Assembly (NCBI RefSeq): GCF_004214835.1
Contig: NZ_PIQJ01000003.1
Span: 159,409-223,408 of the forward strand
Origin: Pseudidiomarina tainanensis
Lineage (GTDB): Bacteria; Pseudomonadota; Gammaproteobacteria; Enterobacterales; Alteromonadaceae
DNA length: 64,000 nt
Reading direction: 5' to 3'
The position numbers and the translations under genes are program-made. The notes below the pieces were generated by a model, which was given only the letters and a program-made list of their open reading frames with translations, was not told the DNA's origin and ran no database searches. Below, piece after piece: positions 8,870-17,768 of the stretch (positions within the stretch are counted from its first letter, which is position 1; the number at the start of each line of letters is the position of its first letter).

Positions 8870-9727
8870 CTAAATACGTTCCTGAATAAACTGCGCTAAC
8901 TGCCGCGCCGCCTGATTGGTGGTATCGGCTTGCCACATCGCCACGCTGACTTCACCAAGTTCGGGCAACGTAATTTGACCAATACGCTGCTGGCGCGACA
9001 AGTTATCGGGTACGGTGCTTTGTGCCAGAACCGTCAAACCAAGCCCACTTTCTATCGCGGCGGTTAACCCTGAAAAGTCCGCATTCGTATAACTGATGCG
9101 CGCAGGAATATTCGCCTGCCGTAAAGCACCTAATGCGCGGCGGCGGTAAATACAGCCCTCAGGTGCGACCACCAGCGACAAATCTTCTTGTAGATAGCTC
9201 AACTCCGCTGTTGCACCAACCCATACGAGAGGCTCTTGTTTGAGAATGACTAAACCGGGGCGGGTAATCCGCTTATCTGGCTCTTTGAGCGCAATCACCA
9301 AATCAAAATGCGCTTGCTCGTCTTTCAACAAGTCTTTGCTAAGCGCCGATGTCACTGAAAGCGATACGTTCGGATACGCATGCGCAAATTGGCCGAGAAC
9401 CTGCGGTAATAATTTACTCGCAAACTCACTGGGAATCCCAAGGCGAACTTGTCCAGATACGGCAGGCTCGGTGAAGCGCGCAATAATTTGATCGTTCAAG
9501 CCCAACAACGTTCGCGCTTGTTCGAGCAACTCAGTACCGCTCGGTGTTAAATGAATACGCCCGCCACTGCGTGTCAGCAGTGAGGTATCGAGTAACTCTT
9601 CGAGGCGACGTAACTGTAGACTAATGGCCGGTTGTGAACGGTTTAGTTGCTGTGCAGCAGCAGTGTAGCTCTGAAGCTCATAAATGCTGACGAAAGCGCG
9701 TAAGGCTTCCAAGGGTAAATGTTGCAT
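8870..9727 (-). CDS. LysR-family transcriptional regulator
   Basis: 285-residue LysR-type regulator. The N-terminal winged helix-turn-helix reads LEALRAFVSIYELQSYTAAAQQLNRSQPAISLQLRRLEELL (about residues 6-47), followed by a periplasmic-binding-like effector domain. AGGAG lies upstream of the ATG. It is divergent from gcvT across a 184-base AT-rich gap, so regulation of the glycine cleavage genes or autoregulation is possible. It does not look like GcvA, whose N-terminus and recognition helix differ. The general shape recalls LrhA-type regulators, but I do not assign a name. Confidence 0.88.
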   Translation of the reverse strand: MQHLPLEALRAFVSIYELQSYTAAAQQLNRSQPAISLQLRRLEELLDTSLLTRSGGRIHLTPSGTELLEQARTLLGLNDQIIARFTEPAVSGQVRLGIPSEFASKLLPQVLGQFAHAYPNVSLSVTSALSKDLLKDEQAHFDLVIALKEPDKRITRPGLVILKQEPLVWVGATAELSYLQEDLSLVVAPEGCIYRRRALGALRQANIPARISYTNADFSGLTAAIESGLGLTVLAQSTVPDNLSRQQRIGQITLPELGEVSVAMWQADTTNQAARQLAQFIQERI

Positions 9728-9820
9728 CTTGAGCTCCTGTAAATCACCGAATTCATAATTTAATTTAATACATTATAAATTCGTATTTAATATTTTTATA
9801 AATGTATAAGTAATATTCAT

Positions 9821-9849
9821 TTGTTGCAAGGCGCTTTGAGTTCTATAAT
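9821..9849 (+). promoter_or_regulatory. Sigma70 promoter of the gcv genes
   Basis: TTGTTG (9821-9826) and TATAAT (9844-9849) are separated by exactly 17 bases, placing the transcript start near 9857, about 55 bases before gcvT. The leader is too short, and lacks the conserved cores, for a glycine riboswitch. AAGGA precedes the ATG. Confidence 0.7.
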
Positions 9850-9911
9850 TCGCGTAATTTTTTGAATGTGAGCAAACTCGCATCTCGACAACAAAAAAGG
9901 ATAACTAGGTC

Positions 9912-10994
9912 ATGGCAAATCGCACTCCTTTGTATGACGCGCACGTAAAAGCTGGCGCGAAAATGGTGGACTTCCACGGCTGGGACATGCCGCTGAACTA
10001 CGGCTCACAGATTGAAGAGCACAATGCTGTGCGTAATGATTCAGGTGTGTTTGATGTATCGCACATGACCATCGTTGATGTTGCAGGCATCGACGCCAAA
10101 GCTTTCTTACGTTACCTATTAGCCAACGACGTCGCTAAGTTAACTGTTCCTGGCAAAGCGCTTTACAGCGGCATGCTGAATGAAAAGGGCGGCGTGATTG
10201 ATGACCTGATCGTATATTTCTTCACTGACGAATCGTATCGCTTAGTGGTGAACTCAGCGACGCGTGAGCGCGACATGGCATGGATTCACAGCGTTGCGAG
10301 TGACTTCAAAGTCACAATTACCGAACAACCAAGCCTTGGCATGGTCGCCTTGCAAGGTCCAAAAGCCGAAGAAAAGCTGAAATTGGTGCTAGGCGATGAC
10401 GCATTTGCCCCGGTTGCGGGTATGAAGCCGTTTATGTCTGAGCAAGTGGGCGATTACTTCATCGCTACAACGGGCTACACCGGCGAAAAAGGCTACGAAA
10501 TCGTTGTACCAGGCGACAAAGTTGAGAAACTTTGGGACGACCTCTTAAATGTTGGCGTGCAGCCATGTGGTTTGGGCGCTCGTGATACTCTGCGCTTAGA
10601 AGCCGGCATGAACTTGTACGGCCAAGACATGGACGAATCAGTGACACCACTTGAATCGAACATGGGTTGGAGCGTGGCGTTTGAGCCTGCAGATCGCAAA
10701 TTCATCGGTCGCGAAGCCCTTGAGCAGCAAAAAGCTGCTGGCCATGCGAAGCTTGTTGGCTTGGTCATGAAAGACAAAGGCGTATTGCGCCACGGCCAAA
10801 AAGTTATCGTAGAAGGCGGTGAAGGCGAGATCACCTCAGGTACGTTCTCACCAACGCTGGGCTTCTCTATTGCCATGGCACGCGTGCCAGCATCTGTGGG
10901 TGATACTGCAGAGGTGGAAATTCGCAAGAAATTAGTTACAGTAAGCGTGGTCAAACCAAGCTTCGTGCGTCAAGGCAAATCAGTACTTGCCTAA
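9912..10994 (+). CDS. gcvT: Glycine cleavage system T protein (aminomethyltransferase)
   Basis: Transfers the methylene carbon from aminomethyl-lipoyl GcvH to tetrahydrofolate and releases ammonia. The 360-residue product has the start [37 protein letters not shown], the [10 protein letters not shown] motif, [17 protein letters not shown] and the C-terminal barrel domain ending [14 protein letters not shown]. All are typical and the length is normal. It is first in the gcvT-gcvH-gcvP order and has a good Shine-Dalgarno (AAAAAGGA). Confidence 0.97.
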   Translation: MANRTPLYDAHVKAGAKMVDFHGWDMPLNYGSQIEEHNAVRNDSGVFDVSHMTIVDVAGIDAKAFLRYLLANDVAKLTVPGKALYSGMLNEKGGVIDDLIVYFFTDESYRLVVNSATRERDMAWIHSVASDFKVTITEQPSLGMVALQGPKAEEKLKLVLGDDAFAPVAGMKPFMSEQVGDYFIATTGYTGEKGYEIVVPGDKVEKLWDDLLNVGVQPCGLGARDTLRLEAGMNLYGQDMDESVTPLESNMGWSVAFEPADRKFIGREALEQQKAAGHAKLVGLVMKDKGVLRHGQKVIVEGGEGEITSGTFSPTLGFSIAMARVPASVGDTAEVEIRKKLVTVSVVKPSFVRQGKSVLA

Positions 10995-11032
10995 GCAATC
11001 ACTTTTTAGAATGAGATTACGAGGAACAGAAC

Positions 11033-11422
11033 ATGAGCACTATCCCAAAGGAACTTAAGTACGCATCAACGCATGAATGGGTGCGCAACGAAGGTGACGG
11101 CATTTTTACGGTAGGCATTACTGAGCACGCACAAGATTTGTTGGGCGACATGGTATTCGTTGAGTTGCCAGAAGTTGGCGCCAACGTAGCCGCAGGTGAT
11201 GACGTAGCCGTGTGTGAATCGGTAAAAGCAGCGTCTGACATCTACGCACCAATTGCTGGTGAAATTGTTGAAGTCAACGAAGACTTAGAAGACGCACCAG
11301 AAACTGTAAACAATGACCCATTTGGTGACGGCTGGTTGTTTAAAATTAAAGCCGAAGACCCAAGTGAAGTTGAAAGCTTGCTTGATGCTGAAGGTTATCA
11401 AGCAGTTATCGACGAAGAATAA
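11033..11422 (+). CDS. gcvH: Glycine cleavage system H protein
   Basis: Lipoyl carrier that shuttles the aminomethyl group between GcvP, GcvT and lipoamide dehydrogenase. 129 residues, beginning [18 protein letters not shown]. The lipoylated lysine is Lys65 in [13 protein letters not shown], and the C-terminus has [13 protein letters not shown]. It lies 38 bases after gcvT with GAGGAACAG before the ATG. A strong hairpin with a T run follows the stop and may lower expression of the downstream gcvP. Confidence 0.97.
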   Translation: MSTIPKELKYASTHEWVRNEGDGIFTVGITEHAQDLLGDMVFVELPEVGANVAAGDDVAVCESVKAASDIYAPIAGEIVEVNEDLEDAPETVNNDPFGDGWLFKIKAEDPSEVESLLDAEGYQAVIDEE

Positions 11423-11442
11423 CAGCTCGTTTTGTTGCTAAG

Positions 11443-11467
11443 CCCCGGTCACTCGCACCGGGGTTTT
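11443..11467 (+). terminator. Intrinsic terminator between gcvH and gcvP
   Basis: CCCCGGT (11443-11449) pairs with ACCGGGG (11457-11463) around a 7-base loop and is followed by TTTT. It lies 20 bases after the gcvH stop and 50 bases before the gcvP ATG. It either attenuates read-through into gcvP or means gcvP has its own promoter. Confidence 0.8.
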
Positions 11468-11516
11468 GTGTTTCAAATGTCTTGTATCCACCCGGAAGCT
11501 AGGGGACCTGAAGTAA

Positions 11517-14402
11517 ATGACGACTACTACACTGAAACAGTTAGAAAATCACGGTGAATTCATTGCGCGCCACATTGGCCCAAGCGCTGATGAAACCAAA
11601 GCTATGTTAGCTGAATTGGGTGTGAACACCCTTGAAGAGCTAACGCGCGACACCGTTCCTGGCGCGATTCGTCGCGACCCATTTTTGTCTATTGGCGAAC
11701 CAATGAACGAGCGCGAAGCGTTGGCTAAGCTCAAAGGTATCGCGAGCAAAAACAAAGTGTATAAGTCATTTATCGGTATGGGTTACTACGACACCCTAGT
11801 CCCGAACGTTATTTTGCGTAACGTGCTGGAAAATCCAGGTTGGTACACCGCTTACACGCCATATCAGCCAGAGATCGCGCAAGGTCGTTTGGAAGCGATT
11901 CTGAACTTCCAACAAATGACCATGGACTTAACTGGTCTTGAGCTTGCGAGCGCGTCGTTGTTAGACGAAGCAACTGCCGCAGCTGAAGCGATGGCCATGT
12001 CGAAGCGCGTGAGCAAGAGCAAATCAAATACTTACTACGTGGCTGACAACGTCTACCCACAAACGATCGACGTAGTGAAAACGCGCGCCGAGCAGTTTGG
12101 CTTTGACGTAATTGTTGGGCCAGCGCGTGAAGCGGACAATCACGATGTATTCGGTGCCTTGTTGCAATACCCAGATCGCAACGGTGAAATCCACAACATC
12201 GAAAAACTGATTGCCGACATTCAAGCCAACAAAGGTATCGTTGCAGTAGCTGCGGATATCATGAGCTTAGTGTTGTTGAAATCGCCAGGCGAAATGGGCG
12301 CTGACATGGTCTTCGGTTCAGCCCAGCGCTTCGGTGTACCAATGGGCTACGGCGGTCCACACGCTGCTTTCTTCGCAACCCGCGACAAGTACAAGCGTTC
12401 ACTGCCAGGCCGTATTATTGGCGTGTCAAAAGACACCCGCGGCAACCAAGCATTGCGTATGGCAATGCAAACGCGCGAGCAGCACATTCGCCGTGAAAAA
12501 GCCAACTCAAACATCTGTACCGCGCAGGTATTACTTGCCAACATGGCATCGTTCTACGCGGTATACCATGGCCCACAGGGTCTGAAAACCATCGCGTCGC
12601 GCATTAACCGCCTGACCGATATCGTTGCGCTTGGCTTGAAAGAGAAAGGCGTTAAAGTATTGAACAACCATTGGTTCGATACCTTAACCTTCCAACTTGA
12701 ACGTGACACTTCTGACGTATTAGCGCGCGCTGACAAGCTTGAGCTAAACCTGCGCGTTGATGGTAACGGCCAATTCGGTGTGAGCTTAGACGAAGCCAAA
12801 ACTCGCCACGACGTTGATGCGTTGTTCGCTGCAATTTTCGGTGACGACCACGGCTTAGAAATCGACGTACTGGATTCACGCGCTGCATCAGGCGAGGTTG
12901 AATCAATTCCAGCTGCATTGCGCCGTGAAAGCGCGATTTTGGAACACCCAGTGTTCAACAGCTATCACTCAGAAACCGAAATGCTGCGTTACATCAAGCA
13001 GCTAGAAAACAAAGACTTGTCGTTGAACCACAGCATGATCTCGTTGGGCTCATGTACCATGAAACTCAACGCCACCGCTGAAATGATTCCAGTGACTTGG
13101 CCAGAGTTCGGTCAATTGCACCCGTTCTGCCCAGCAGACCAAGCACAAGGCTACGCTGAACTACTCAGCACCTTGTCAGAGTGGCTGGTGGACATCACCG
13201 GTTACGACGTGATGTCAATGCAACCAAACTCAGGTGCACAAGGCGAATACGCCGGCTTGTTAGCGATTCAGAAATATCACCAAAGCCGTGGCGATGCGCA
13301 CCGTAACATCTGCTTGATTCCAAGTTCTGCACACGGTACTAACCCAGCGTCAGCACAGATGATGAGCATGAACGTGGTCGTAGTTGATTGTGACAAGAAC
13401 GGTAACGTTGATTTGGCTGACTTGAAAGCCAAAGCTGCCGAAGCCGGCGACAATTTGTCGTGCATCATGGTCACGTACCCGTCGACTCACGGTGTGTACG
13501 AAGAAGGCATTAAGGAAATTTGTGAGATCGTGCACGCGCATGGTGGCCAAGTGTACCTTGACGGTGCCAACATGAACGCCCAAGTGGGTGTCACCTCACC
13601 AGGCTACATCGGCGCTGACGTATCGCACTTAAACTTGCACAAAACCTTCTGTATTCCACACGGTGGCGGCGGCCCAGGTATGGGACCAATTGGCGTGAAA
13701 CAACACTTAGCGCCATTCTTGCCAAACCACAGCGTGGTGAAAATTGACGGTACTGGTGCCGACAACGGTGCGGTTTCAGCAGCACCATTTGGTAGCGCGA
13801 GCATTCTGCCAATTTCGTGGATGTACATTGTGATGATGGGTTCACGCGGCTTACGCGAAGCAACGGAAGTGGCGATAATGAACGCCAACTACATTGCGAA
13901 GCACTTAAGCAAGCACTACCCAATTCTGTACAAAGGCCGTAACGACCGCGTTGCACACGAATGTATTATCGATTTGCGCCCATTAAAAGACGCTTGTGGC
14001 GTGACCGAAATGGACGTGGCAAAACGCTTACAAGACTACGGCTTCCACAGCCCAACCATGAGCTTCCCAGTAGCGGGTACGTTAATGGTTGAGCCAACCG
14101 AGTCGGAATCGAAAGCTGAGCTAGATCGCTTCATTGAAGCCATGATTAGCATTCGTGAAGAAGCCAAGCGCGTCGAAGCGGGTGAGTGGGCTGAAGACAA
14201 CAACCCACTGCACAACGCACCACACACGTTGGCAGACATTGTTGACGCCAACTGGGAACGCCCATACAGCCGTGAAGTGGCTGCATACCCAGTCGCTGCG
14301 GTTAAAATCAACAAGTTCTGGCCAAGCGTCAACCGTATTGATGACGTATACGGCGACCGGAATTTGATGTGTAGCTGCCCTGCGGTTGATACGTATCGTT
14401 AA
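11517..14402 (+). CDS. gcvP: Glycine dehydrogenase (decarboxylating), P protein
   Basis: PLP enzyme that decarboxylates glycine and loads the aminomethyl group on GcvH. 961 residues, the single-chain proteobacterial form with an inactive-like N-terminal half ([32 protein letters not shown]) and a catalytic C-terminal half. The PLP lysine lies in [21 protein letters not shown] (bases about 13621-13680), preceded by [12 protein letters not shown] and the [13 protein letters not shown] loop. A perfect terminator follows. The ATG is preceded by AGGGGACC. Identity is secure. Confidence 0.97.
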   Translation: MTTTTLKQLENHGEFIARHIGPSADETKAMLAELGVNTLEELTRDTVPGAIRRDPFLSIGEPMNEREALAKLKGIASKNKVYKSFIGMGYYDTLVPNVILRNVLENPGWYTAYTPYQPEIAQGRLEAILNFQQMTMDLTGLELASASLLDEATAAAEAMAMSKRVSKSKSNTYYVADNVYPQTIDVVKTRAEQFGFDVIVGPAREADNHDVFGALLQYPDRNGEIHNIEKLIADIQANKGIVAVAADIMSLVLLKSPGEMGADMVFGSAQRFGVPMGYGGPHAAFFATRDKYKRSLPGRIIGVSKDTRGNQALRMAMQTREQHIRREKANSNICTAQVLLANMASFYAVYHGPQGLKTIASRINRLTDIVALGLKEKGVKVLNNHWFDTLTFQLERDTSDVLARADKLELNLRVDGNGQFGVSLDEAKTRHDVDALFAAIFGDDHGLEIDVLDSRAASGEVESIPAALRRESAILEHPVFNSYHSETEMLRYIKQLENKDLSLNHSMISLGSCTMKLNATAEMIPVTWPEFGQLHPFCPADQAQGYAELLSTLSEWLVDITGYDVMSMQPNSGAQGEYAGLLAIQKYHQSRGDAHRNICLIPSSAHGTNPASAQMMSMNVVVVDCDKNGNVDLADLKAKAAEAGDNLSCIMVTYPSTHGVYEEGIKEICEIVHAHGGQVYLDGANMNAQVGVTSPGYIGADVSHLNLHKTFCIPHGGGGPGMGPIGVKQHLAPFLPNHSVVKIDGTGADNGAVSAAPFGSASILPISWMYIVMMGSRGLREATEVAIMNANYIAKHLSKHYPILYKGRNDRVAHECIIDLRPLKDACGVTEMDVAKRLQDYGFHSPTMSFPVAGTLMVEPTESESKAELDRFIEAMISIREEAKRVEAGEWAEDNNPLHNAPHTLADIVDANWERPYSREVAAYPVAAVKINKFWPSVNRIDDVYGDRNLMCSCPAVDTYR

Positions 14403-14419
14403 TTGGTATTGATGTGATG

Positions 14420-14451
14420 AAAAAGGCGAGCTTTTTAGCTCGCCTTTTTTT
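14420..14451 (+). terminator. Intrinsic terminator after gcvP
   Basis: AAAAAGGCGAGC (14420-14431) and GCTCGCCTTTTT (14438-14449) form a 12-bp stem around TTTTTA, with a continuing T run. It ends the glycine cleavage transcript and marks the boundary with the accessory island. Confidence 0.93.
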
Positions 14452-14521
14452 ATGTTTGACTGCTTAGCGGTTCTATGGCGATATATTAGCCAGTCACGAG
14501 ACGAAAATGGAGAAAATTAAT

Positions 14522-15325
14522 ATGGATATTCTGCTGTCAGCGTTTCAGCAAAACACCGATATGTTTAAGTATCTTGGTGCTATGGCGTTGCTGCTTGTTG
14601 TTATCAAAATCTTCAATACATCGTGGTTCAAAGGAAAGCTCGGTGAGTTTTTAGTGAACCTTGCCGCGAAAATTCATTTAGATAAAGACCAATACCACCT
14701 CATAAAAGATGTGACGTTACCTACTGATGACGGCACCACACAAATTGATCATATTATTGTCTCGATTTATGGCGTATTTGTTGTCGAGACGAAGTACTTC
14801 CGCGGTTGGATTTTCGGTTCTGAGAAGCAAAAGACATGGACTCAGGTTATTTATCGGAATAAATATAACTTTCAAAATCCGTTGCATCAAAACTACAAAC
14901 ATACTCAAGTACTCAAAGAAATACTGCAACTAACCGATGAACAAATTTACTCGCTGATTGTATTTATCGGTGATAGCCAATTTAAGTCACAAATGCCGGA
15001 TAATGTTTTCTTTGGTGCACGTTATATTAATTTTATCCAAGCCAAGAAAATGCCTGTCTTGAGCACTGAGGAAGTGCGTGTAATTCGGGATAAGATTGAA
15101 TCAAATGCGCTAACACGTTCAATTCAAACTTCTCGTGCGCATCGCCAGCACGTTAAAGAAATTATTGAGCAGAAGACCAATAAATCAAATTCCGCTGATG
15201 AGGGCGTTCAGTGCCCAAAATGTGGAGCACAGATGGTAAAGCGATTGGTAAAACGAGGTGAACATCAAGGGCGACAGTTCTGGGGATGTTCGGCATTTCC
15301 TAAGTGCCGAGGTGTGGTCGCTTGA
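14522..15325 (+). CDS. NERD-domain membrane protein with topoisomerase-type zinc ribbon
   Basis: Predicted nuclease-related protein. From ATG 14522 (TGGAG 9 bases upstream; an alternative ATG is at 14507) the order is: one membrane helix (about residues 15-32, YLGAMALLLVVIKIF), then a NERD domain with GKLGEFLVNLA, TQIDHIIVSIYGVFVVETK (Asp and ExK of the PD-(D/E)XK-like fold), then a helical region, then a C-terminal four-cysteine zinc ribbon CPKCGAQMVKR...GCSAFPKC as in topoisomerase I tails. NERD proteins are thought to process or bind DNA; the exact substrate is unknown. It stands just outside the gcv terminator and 22 bases before another PD-(D/E)XK-like gene. Confidence 0.82.
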   Translation: MDILLSAFQQNTDMFKYLGAMALLLVVIKIFNTSWFKGKLGEFLVNLAAKIHLDKDQYHLIKDVTLPTDDGTTQIDHIIVSIYGVFVVETKYFRGWIFGSEKQKTWTQVIYRNKYNFQNPLHQNYKHTQVLKEILQLTDEQIYSLIVFIGDSQFKSQMPDNVFFGARYINFIQAKKMPVLSTEEVRVIRDKIESNALTRSIQTSRAHRQHVKEIIEQKTNKSNSADEGVQCPKCGAQMVKRLVKRGEHQGRQFWGCSAFPKCRGVVA

Positions 15326-15347
15326 AAGGCTTACAGAGGATAGTGAA

Positions 15348-15755
15348 ATGCCACGTCGACTAACGAAAACGCAAAAAGGTACGCATCAAACTCTAAAAAA
15401 TACATCATTTGAAAGCATGGTGGTTTCATGGCTAATGCAGGATGGATGGCAAGTATTCTTACCTATTTTAGATCACGGACATCAAACTGATTTATTGATT
15501 TCTGATGGACCAAACTACTATCGAATTCAAGTTAAAACAGTCGCCGCTTCTGATCTCAAACACGACGTCTCGAACCAATGGAAAGAAAGTAATGTCGATT
15601 GTGTTGTCTACTTCGCTAGAAATTCGAACTGGGGTTGTGTCGCACCAGCATTTCTTGAAGATAAACGCTCAATAAATCATCCAGACCATAATATATTCGA
15701 GCAAAACAAAAAGAGCTTTCTAAAGGCATTCCACCTCATGGATGTAAAGGTTTAG
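15348..15755 (+). CDS. Small PD-(D/E)XK-like nuclease candidate
   Basis: 135 residues from ATG 15348, chosen because GAGGATAGTGAA precedes it; an upstream in-frame start lies inside the previous gene. The arrangement FESMVVSWLMQDGWQVFLP (Glu22), HQTDLLIS (Asp48) and YYRIQVKTV (Gln61-x-Lys63) fits the PD-(D/E)XK fold of Holliday-junction-resolvase-like or group I intron-associated endonucleases, with Gln replacing the usual Glu/Asp. No partner domain is present. It follows the NERD gene by 22 bases on the same strand. Function is inferred from the motif only. Confidence 0.65.
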   Translation: MPRRLTKTQKGTHQTLKNTSFESMVVSWLMQDGWQVFLPILDHGHQTDLLISDGPNYYRIQVKTVAASDLKHDVSNQWKESNVDCVVYFARNSNWGCVAPAFLEDKRSINHPDHNIFEQNKKSFLKAFHLMDVKV

Positions 15756-15896
15756 GTTTCTAGTACCTGGCCGAAATTTTCTTGGGGGCAAAAGGCATTT
15801 GCATTTTTTTGGAAAAAATTCGCGCTGGAATTAATGTCAGCTTTGAGCGATCTATAGTCATTCCCACCCTGGGGGCTACAATCAAATATGCTTCAG

Positions 15897-16054
15897 GGTA
15901 TGCGCTTATTGGATACGAATATTGAGCGAGAATCACTCGACGATCACCGCTTTTCTTTCGATCCAATAAGTGCTCCACAGCTCGCTAACGAATACTCAGG
16001 GCATGCATACAAATTGCTGGCTATATTTCTTTCGAAGAGCGTGGAAAGCATACC
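15897..16054 (+). ncRNA. Candidate IS110 bridge RNA (seekRNA)
   Basis: The region folds from sequence as a closing stem GGTATGC (15897-15903) with GCATACC (16048-16054), enclosing two stem-loops. Loop 1 has CTTATTGGAT (15905-15914) with ATCCAATAAG (15961-15970), then a bulged A and CGAA/TTCG. Loop 2 has CCAC-a-GCTC (15975-15983) with GAGC-GTGG (16037-16044), then CGAA/TTCG. Loop 1 contains TTGAGCGA (15922-15929), identical to the left flank at 15843-15850, and CCGCTT (15947-15952), complementary to AAGCGG in the right flank at 17347-17352. Loop 2 contains CTCAGGGC (15995-16002), identical to the right end at 17336-17343, and TGGCTATA (16018-16025), complementary with one G-T pair to TATAGTCA at 15853-15860. 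This fits target and donor guides of bridge RNAs; the fold was done by eye. Confidence 0.72.
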
Positions 16055-16079
16055 AATCTTCAGTAAGTAGGAGTTGGTT

Positions 16080-17318
16080 ATGACTGCGATTAATCAGTTT
16101 GCTGCCCATGTCGGATTGGATTGGGCAGATAAAAAACACGATGTGTGTATTCAATATGAGAGTGGCGAACGTCGCTTCCAAGTAATAAAACACACGCCAG
16201 AAGCTCTTGATACTTGGCTCAGAGAGTTGCACAAGCAGGTAAAGGGAACGATTGCGGTTGCTCTTGAGCTGAAGAAAGGGCCGATTGTTTACGCACTGCA
16301 AAAGTATCCCTATGTGACTGTATTTCCTGTTCATGCGTTATCTTTAGCCCGTTATCGACAAACTTTTTGGCCCAGTGGCGCTAAAGATGATCCACTTGAT
16401 GCTGAGTTAGCTCTCGATTTGATGCTGCGCTATCCCAATAAGATAAAAGCTATTGAGCCGAGCAATAGCGAGATCCGGTTATTACAGCAGCTTGTCGAGC
16501 AACGCCGTCTGTTGGTGGAAGATAAACGTCGTTTTGTGAACCGTATTATCAATACACTGAAACAGTATTATCCCCAACCTCTGGAATGGTTCTCCCATCG
16601 GGACAGTGAGCTGTTTTGTGATCTGGTTATACGATGGCCTAGTCTCCAGCAACTAAAACGGGCGCGAGCTCAAACGGTTAGAATATTTCTCAATTCAAAA
16701 GGTGGGACAGCAGTTGCTCATACTGAGCAGCGTATTAAGCACATTGCAGATGCGGTTCCACTGACTACGGACGTCAGTGTCATCGAAGCTAACGCGCTGA
16801 TGGCGGTCGCTCTAGCTAAACAAATCAAACTCGTGGCTTCAAATATCAAAGCTTATGACGAACGAATTGAAGCGCTATTTGACACATTGCCGGATGCTAA
16901 CTTATTCAAATCATTACCGAGTATGGGACCTTGCATGGGGCCGAGGATGCTGGCGGCAATTGGTGATGATCGAAATCGTTTTAACAGTGCCGAAGAGATA
17001 CAAAATTACGCAGGTATTGCTCCTGTTACCGAGCGGAGCGGACAGAAATCATGGGTGCATTGGCGATGGCAGTGTGCCAAGTTCGTGAGGCAGACGTTCG
17101 TGGAGTGGGCTGCTAAGACGGTGTATTCATCTTATTGGGCTGAGCTATATTACCAACAGCAAAGAGAAAAGGGTAAATCTCATCAGTCTGCCGTTAGAGC
17201 ATTGGCATTTAAGTGGATACGCATTATTTACCGTTGTTGGAAGAACAAAACACCTTACGATGAAGCAAAATATTTAAAGGCATTGCGAGAGCGAAATTCG
17301 CCGCTACTAATGGTATAA
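16080..17318 (+). CDS. IS110-family transposase (bridge RNA-guided recombinase)
   Basis: 412 residues from ATG 16080, chosen for the AGGAG 6 bases upstream; an in-frame TTG at 16074 is less likely. The N-terminal RuvC-like DEDD domain has Asp14 in VGLDWADKKHD, Glu63 in VALELKKG, and Asp104/Asp107 in AKDDPLDAE. A coiled-coil stretch follows (about 115-140), then the transposase_20 domain with LPSMGPCMGPRMLAAIGDD and IAPVTERSGQ, where Ser320 is the likely catalytic serine. All key residues are present, so the enzyme looks intact. The length matches the IS110 subgroup better than the shorter IS1111 group. The 5' non-coding region encodes the candidate guide RNA. Confidence 0.93.
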   Translation: MTAINQFAAHVGLDWADKKHDVCIQYESGERRFQVIKHTPEALDTWLRELHKQVKGTIAVALELKKGPIVYALQKYPYVTVFPVHALSLARYRQTFWPSGAKDDPLDAELALDLMLRYPNKIKAIEPSNSEIRLLQQLVEQRRLLVEDKRRFVNRIINTLKQYYPQPLEWFSHRDSELFCDLVIRWPSLQQLKRARAQTVRIFLNSKGGTAVAHTEQRIKHIADAVPLTTDVSVIEANALMAVALAKQIKLVASNIKAYDERIEALFDTLPDANLFKSLPSMGPCMGPRMLAAIGDDRNRFNSAEEIQNYAGIAPVTERSGQKSWVHWRWQCAKFVRQTFVEWAAKTVYSSYWAELYYQQQREKGKSHQSAVRALAFKWIRIIYRCWKNKTPYDEAKYLKALRERNSPLLMV

Positions 17319-17344
17319 AAAAGCTTGTTGAAAGTCTCAGGGCG

Positions 17345-17768
17345 TGAAGCGGACCCTCTCACTTTCAGTCTTTTCCAACTAGTTAATAGCCGTCCCGTTA
17401 CTAATAGTTTTGGGTATCCTTAGCGATGCACGGCACATTCACTTGGGGAATAATGCCCGTTTTGTTGTTCTGTTGTGTATTTAAGTCGTTTACTGTCAAT
17501 GACATAACAAAAAATAAAGGTTGGATATTATGCGCTCGGTAGAGTATAACTGATCATGCTCAAATTGCCTTTCCTAACTCGAAATCTTTCAAGTCAGGAA
17601 TGCCTGCTTGATCAGTAAGTTAACATCCGAAAACTATCAATGGGACGAGTTTCCAAGTGCGCACGCACAATATACAAATGTTAGTTGCTAAGGCAAGCTA
17701 TCTGACTATCTCACAGGGTTCTGAGAATTCAAATATCTAAATTCGGTGTTGGAAATTTATTAAATTTT
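17345..17768. other. Non-coding stretch between the IS and the helicase gene
   Basis: About 420 bases without a convincing gene. It begins with the right target flank of the IS (TGAAGCGGACCC). It contains an attC-like imperfect inverted repeat at 17547-17622 and then an AT-rich leader for the helicase gene. I see no clear promoter or terminator. Confidence 0.6.
17547..17622. repeat. AttC-like imperfect inverted repeat, left of the helicase gene
   Basis: Starts TAACTGATCA (17547-17556) and ends TGATCAGTAAGTTA (17609-17622). The inner arms TTCCTAACT and AGTCAGGAA also pair with one mismatch, giving a long hairpin with unpaired bases on one side. It is followed by ACATCCG, so the right end reads GTTAACATCCG, closely like the right end of the element at 19256-19321 (GTTAACGTCCG). 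It might be a degenerate cassette recombination site; the match to the attC consensus is partial. Confidence 0.4.

Larger units (their letters stand above)
15847..17344 (+). mobile_element. IS110-family insertion sequence
   Basis: About 1.5 kb element with one transposase gene, a structured 5' non-coding region and a very short 3' end (26 bases after the stop). I set the ends by matching short guides in the candidate bridge RNA to the flanks: GCG occurs at both junctions (15847-15849 and 17342-17344) as the shared core. No terminal inverted repeats are seen, as usual for this family. Removing the element would restore CTTTGAGCGTGAAGCGG. The ends are inferred, not shown by comparison with an empty site; the transposase assignment is firm. 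Confidence 0.8.

Noticed and set aside
9728..9911. Glycine riboswitch before gcvT
   Set aside because: The gap is AT-rich, lacks the conserved aptamer cores, and the likely transcript start leaves only about 55 bases of leader.
10493..10954. 153-residue antisense ORF opposite gcvT
   Set aside because: A mirror of gcvT codon bias; no family motif.
17330..17366. Hairpin GAAAGT...ACTTTC after the transposase as an IS1111-type 3' guide RNA
   Set aside because: The guide matches put the right end at 17344, inside this hairpin, so half of it is target DNA. The transposase length also fits IS110, not IS1111.
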